Assembly (NCBI GenBank): GCA_018436725.1
Contig: JAHDKT010000067.1
Span: 49,452 to 113,451 of the forward strand
Direction: 5' to 3'
DNA: 64,000 nt
From: Synergistaceae bacterium
GTDB lineage: Bacteria; Synergistota; Synergistia; Synergistales; Aminobacteriaceae
Shown here: positions 61,834-64,000 of the stretch, piece by piece
Layout of the letters: each line of letters opens with the position of its first letter
Numbering within the stretch: position 1 is the first letter of the stretch
Made by a program: the position numbers and the translations under genes
The notes under the pieces: model-generated
What the model saw: only the letters and a program-made list of their open reading frames with translations
Databases searched by the model: none
What the model was told of the DNA's origin: nothing

Positions 61834-61855
61834 ACCGCCCTGATCACCGGGCGGT
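61834..61855 (-). other. Stem-loop between iclR and the ApbA/PanE gene
   Basis: ACCGCCC (61834-61840) and GGGCGGT (61849-61855) form a 7-bp stem with an 8-base loop, without a T-run. Confidence 0.35.
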
Positions 61856-61880
61856 TTCATCCCCCGAAAAACCATATCGC

Positions 61881-62672
61881 CTATGATGCAGGTTCCTTAT
61901 ATCCGAGCGAACGGGAGAATCTCCTCGCCACATCGAGCAAAAGAACGCCCACGGATTCGATCTTCCGCGGCTCTTCAGCGTACAAAAATTTGGGAAGCGC
62001 GACGCTCAAAGCGGCCACAACGTCTCCCGAACTCCCCCGCACAGGTGCGGCGATGCAGAAGAGTCCTTGTACATACTCCTCGTTATCCCAGGCGAGTTCT
62101 CTTGTGCGAATCTCGCGAAGCTGCGAAAGAAGCTGCTCGAGAGAAACGACCGTGTTCTCCGTATATTTCCGGAACGGAGGCGGACCCACGATTTCCAAGA
62201 TCTTCGTCTCGGGAAGATACGCAAGAAGCACCTTCCCCAATCCGGTACAGTATGCGGGAAAGCGTTTGCCGACCGAGAGATCGACTTTGATGGTGGACTG
62301 GCTCTCTATTTTGTCGATATAGATCACCCTGTCGCCGTCGAGAATGGCGAGGTTCACCGCCTCATGAGTCTTCTCGGAGAGTTCCCTGAGAAAAGGCGAG
62401 GCCTGCTGACGGAGACCGAGGCGCTTGACGACGTCGTTCCCTATCTCGAAAAATCGGAAGCTGTTCGAGTACTTGTGGTTGAGAGGATTCTGATTGAGGT
62501 AGCCGAGTTTCTTTATGGTGGAGACAATACGATGAACTGTGCTGCGCTCCAGCGAGAGCAGCCTGCTTATATCGGCGATTCCAAGTTCGCCCCTGGCATC
62601 CAGGAGTTCTATGATCGCGAAAGCCCGCTCGATGGATTGGACTCCGCCTGCAGCAGCATGTTGCCTCTCCAT
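61881..62672 (-). CDS. IclR-family transcriptional regulator
   Basis: A 263-residue regulator. The winged helix (about 10-75) reads GVQSIERAFAIIELLDARGELGIADISRLLSLERSTVHRIVSTIKKLGYL. The effector domain has LREL SEKTHEAVNLAI-type start, VGKRFPAYCTGLGKVLLAYLPE, GLFCIAAPVRGSSGDVVAALSVALP. I chose ATG 62672 with GGGGGAAGG upstream. A large inverted repeat with CGGAAC/GTTCCG ends overlaps its transcription start, suggesting autoregulation, and related half-sites occur at the 51-58 kb promoters. Confidence 0.92.
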   Translation of the reverse strand: MERQHAAAGGVQSIERAFAIIELLDARGELGIADISRLLSLERSTVHRIVSTIKKLGYLNQNPLNHKYSNSFRFFEIGNDVVKRLGLRQQASPFLRELSEKTHEAVNLAILDGDRVIYIDKIESQSTIKVDLSVGKRFPAYCTGLGKVLLAYLPETKILEIVGPPPFRKYTENTVVSLEQLLSQLREIRTRELAWDNEEYVQGLFCIAAPVRGSSGDVVAALSVALPKFLYAEEPRKIESVGVLLLDVARRFSRSLGYKEPAS

Positions 62673-62722
62673 GTACCTTCCCCCGAATCTCTCGAAAGAG
62701 CCTCGCAGATTATCCCGCATTA

Positions 62723-62758
62723 CGGAACGACATTGATTATAGTGGAATCAATGTTCCG
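62723..62758. promoter_or_regulatory. Inverted repeat at the iclR transcription start (candidate operator)
   Basis: CGGAAC-GA-CATTGAT on the left pairs with ATCAATG-TTCCG on the right, a 12-bp repeat interrupted by two bases. An inner TGGAA-N6-TTCCG uses the same half-sites as the repeats at 51.5-57.7 kb. It lies just downstream of the -10 box. Confidence 0.55.
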
Positions 62759-62762
62759 GCTC

Positions 62763-62792
62763 ATTATAAAGAGGCCTTCTTTGACATGTCAA
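62763..62792 (-). promoter_or_regulatory. Promoter of the iclR-apbA-TRAP gene set
   Basis: On the (-) strand, a perfect TTGACA (62787-62792), an 18-base spacer and a perfect TATAAT (62763-62768). Confidence 0.75.
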
Positions 62793-62966
62793 TAGAAAAA
62801 GGGCGCAATTCGAGCTAGCGGATAAGTTCTTACAGGATCAATCAATGCGCTGCAAAAAGGAAAAAAGTAACATGCGAGGAGGCGGGAAAAGACGAAAAAG
62901 AGCGGCGCGGACGGCCTGACAGCGGGGGAGTATACCGAAGGAGGACGTTCCTTCCGCTTCGTGCAC

Positions 62967-62996
62967 AAGACCGCGTACCTTTCGGTGCGCGGTCTT
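62967..62996 (-). terminator. Stem-loop after the cyclodeaminase gene
   Basis: AAGACCGCGTACC pairs with GGTGCGCGGTCTT with one wobble and a 4-base loop, 22 bases after the stop. No T-run follows, so it may be a 3'-end stabiliser. The remainder of 62793-62966 shows no supported gene. Confidence 0.5.
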
Positions 62997-63018
62997 CTCC
63001 GTACTACGCGAAAAAAGG

Positions 63019-63657
63019 TCAGTTGCCTCCGATGTGCGCCGAAACTTCGCGAAGAACGCCGGTCCGCAAAATACGGCCTTCGTCCTGTATCGCTTCCATC
63101 TCGGAACTCCGTTCGTCGACGTACTCTTCGTCCTTGATCGACGGAAGGTTGATCAGGACGTTCATCGCAGCCCCTTCGAGCCCGGCGAGCGCTTGAGACG
63201 CCCCGACGCCGAGGTCGCTTGCGGCGTTCGTGTTCGTCTTGTCGGCGATTCGGGCGCAGAGACGGAGCACCTCAAGACAGTCCATGGCCGTGCTCCGAGG
63301 CGACTCGCATGCGCCCTTGAATGCGGTCTGGATCATCTCGCGCCGGGCGGCCTTCTCCTCGTCGGTATTCTTGGGGGCGGCAAACGCCTCCATTACCTTC
63401 TCGAAGGCCTTCGCGTCTATGTCGATCGCCTCCAGAAGACGGCGCCGAAGTTCCTCCGATTCGGAGAGAACCTCTTTCACCTCTTCCTCGTACTCTTCGT
63501 ACCCCTTCTTCCCGATGGTAAGGCGGCACACCATAGAGACCAGCGAAGCCCCCAGAGCGCCGGAAAGCGCAGCGACGCTGCCTCCTCCGGGCGCAGCGGA
63601 ATCGGCGGCCAGTTCGTCGGTGAATCCTCCAAGGGTCATATCTCTGAGAAGTGTCAC
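63019..63657 (-). CDS. Formimidoyltetrahydrofolate cyclodeaminase family protein
   Basis: A 212-residue FTCD_C-type protein. AADSAAPGGGSVAALSGALGASLVSMVCRLTIGKKGYEEYEEE, IDIDAKAFEKVMEAF and ASDLGVGASQALAGLEGAAMNVLINLP are family landmarks. It releases ammonia from formimino-THF to give methenyl-THF in histidine or purine fermentation. The GTG start at 63657 has AAGGAGG 7 bases upstream. fhs lies directly upstream, so both feed the folate one-carbon pool. Confidence 0.92.
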   Translation of the reverse strand: MTLLRDMTLGGFTDELAADSAAPGGGSVAALSGALGASLVSMVCRLTIGKKGYEEYEEEVKEVLSESEELRRRLLEAIDIDAKAFEKVMEAFAAPKNTDEEKAARREMIQTAFKGACESPRSTAMDCLEVLRLCARIADKTNTNAASDLGVGASQALAGLEGAAMNVLINLPSIKDEEYVDERSSEMEAIQDEGRILRTGVLREVSAHIGGN

Positions 63658-63754
63658 TGAACTTCCTCCTTTACGTGGTCCATTCTTTTCGCGGCGGGAG
63701 GTCCGTATCGCCCCTCCCTTGCAACAGCCTTCCGTATTCTTTATTTATACCATA

Positions 63755-63771
63755 TTCCGCGCCGCGCGGAA
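63755..63771 (-). other. Palindrome between fhs and the cyclodeaminase gene
   Basis: TTCCGCGC-C-GCGCGGAA is a perfect palindrome next to a TATAAA on the (-) strand. It may be a weak hairpin or an operator; nothing decides between them. Confidence 0.3.
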
Positions 63772-63858
63772 GACTTTTTTCAGAGGAGGAGCGGAAAGAA
63801 CGCCTGCGCGCTCCTCCCGCTCCTCCGGGCAGATCGAAAAACGTGGAAGACCGTTTTC

Positions 63859-64000
63859 TTAGAAGAGTCCTGTGATGCGGCCCTTTTCGTCGATGTCTAT
63901 CGACAGCGCGGCGGGCTTCTTCGGCAATCCCGGCATCGTCATGATCGACCCCGTCACCGCCACGAGGAATCCGGCCCCCGCCGACAGCCTCACCTCCCGC
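63859..64000 (-). CDS. fhs: Formate-tetrahydrofolate ligase, C-terminal end (truncated by window edge)
   Basis: The last 46 codons are visible on the (-) strand and the 5' part lies beyond base 64000. The translated end reads [20 protein letters not shown] then [11 protein letters not shown] and finishes [10 protein letters not shown]. This is the conserved C-terminus of Fhs, which activates formate to 10-formyl-THF with ATP. Stop TAA at 63859-63861. Confidence 0.9.
   Translation of the reverse strand, partial: REVRLSAGAGFLVAVTGSIMTMPGLPKKPAALSIDIDEKGRITGLF

Noticed and set aside
62845..62919. 24-codon basic ORF on the (+) strand in the iclR-cyclodeaminase gap
   Set aside because: No ribosome-binding site, no promoter and no hydrophobic or domain pattern; too little to support a gene.
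1..64000. Mobile elements, CRISPR arrays, tRNA or rRNA genes
   Set aside because: I saw no transposase, integrase, regularly spaced repeat array, tRNA cloverleaf sequence or rRNA segment; a tRNA scan would be needed to exclude tRNA genes fully.

Overview
The window looks like chromosomal DNA from an anaerobic, amino-acid- and organic-acid-fermenting bacterium, most likely of the phylum Synergistota. This is an inference from several things together: a high density of substrate-binding-protein importers (Liv ABC, TTT, TRAP, sugar ABC), one-carbon/folate genes (MetH-type corrinoid protein, MetF, cyclodeaminase, formate-THF ligase), PgsB/PgsC/PgsW-type genes, DUF6305 and DUF4432 proteins, and T-box control of lysA. 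Ribosome-binding sites are strong (GGAGG type) and GTG starts are common. No rRNA, tRNA, insertion sequence, phage or CRISPR array was recognised.

Layout. 1-1.5 kb: 3' end of a metH-like gene and metF (+). 1.7-6.3 kb: livKHMGF branched-chain amino-acid importer (-). 6.4-8.1 kb: lysA behind a T-box leader (-). 8.1-17.2 kb: seven-gene chemosensory operon (-) whose parts match the Pseudomonas Wsp pathway: two CheW, CheR-TPR, MCP, hybrid CheA, CheB, and a receiver-PAS-GGDEF output. 17.4-18.2 kb: orphan amino-acid-binding protein (+). 18.3-23.0 kb: pgsB-pgsC-pgsW-like genes followed by a histidine kinase and response regulator (-). 23.1-30.5 kb: sugar ABC importer, DUF4432 mutarotase-like protein, PfkB kinase and deoC (-), best read as a deoxyribose-type catabolic operon, with ParA-like and FGGY-kinase genes opposite (+). 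33.2-38.2 kb: gamma-glutamyltransferase, M14-type deacylase, a 47-aa membrane protein, a DctM-like permease and a DUF6305 protein (-). 38.4-40.5 kb: sensor-GGDEF-HD-GYP protein (+). 40.7-43.9 kb: rlmN, feoA, feoB (+). 44.0-54.8 kb: aroQ, iclR, aroE, a TIM-barrel protein, a TTT importer with two binding proteins, an acylating aldehyde dehydrogenase and a ThDP enzyme (-). 55.1-62.7 kb: HMG-CoA-lyase-like gene (+), Gfo/Idh oxidoreductase, TRAP importer, ketopantoate-reductase-like gene and a second IclR regulator (-). 63.0-64.0 kb: formimino-THF cyclodeaminase and the 3' end of fhs (-).

The genes fall into uptake-plus-catabolism modules (Liv; deoxyribose; acyl-amino-acid or peptide; quinate/shikimate-like; TRAP-linked) with local regulators (T-box, IclR, two-component), plus two c-di-GMP modules and a polyglutamate-type surface polymer module. 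A repeated TTCCG-N5-CGGAA half-site pattern at 51.5, 54.9-55.0, 57.7 and 62.7 kb suggests that one IclR protein controls much of the 51-63 kb region. Strong stem-loops follow nearly every binding-protein gene, which would allow binding protein to be made in excess over permease.
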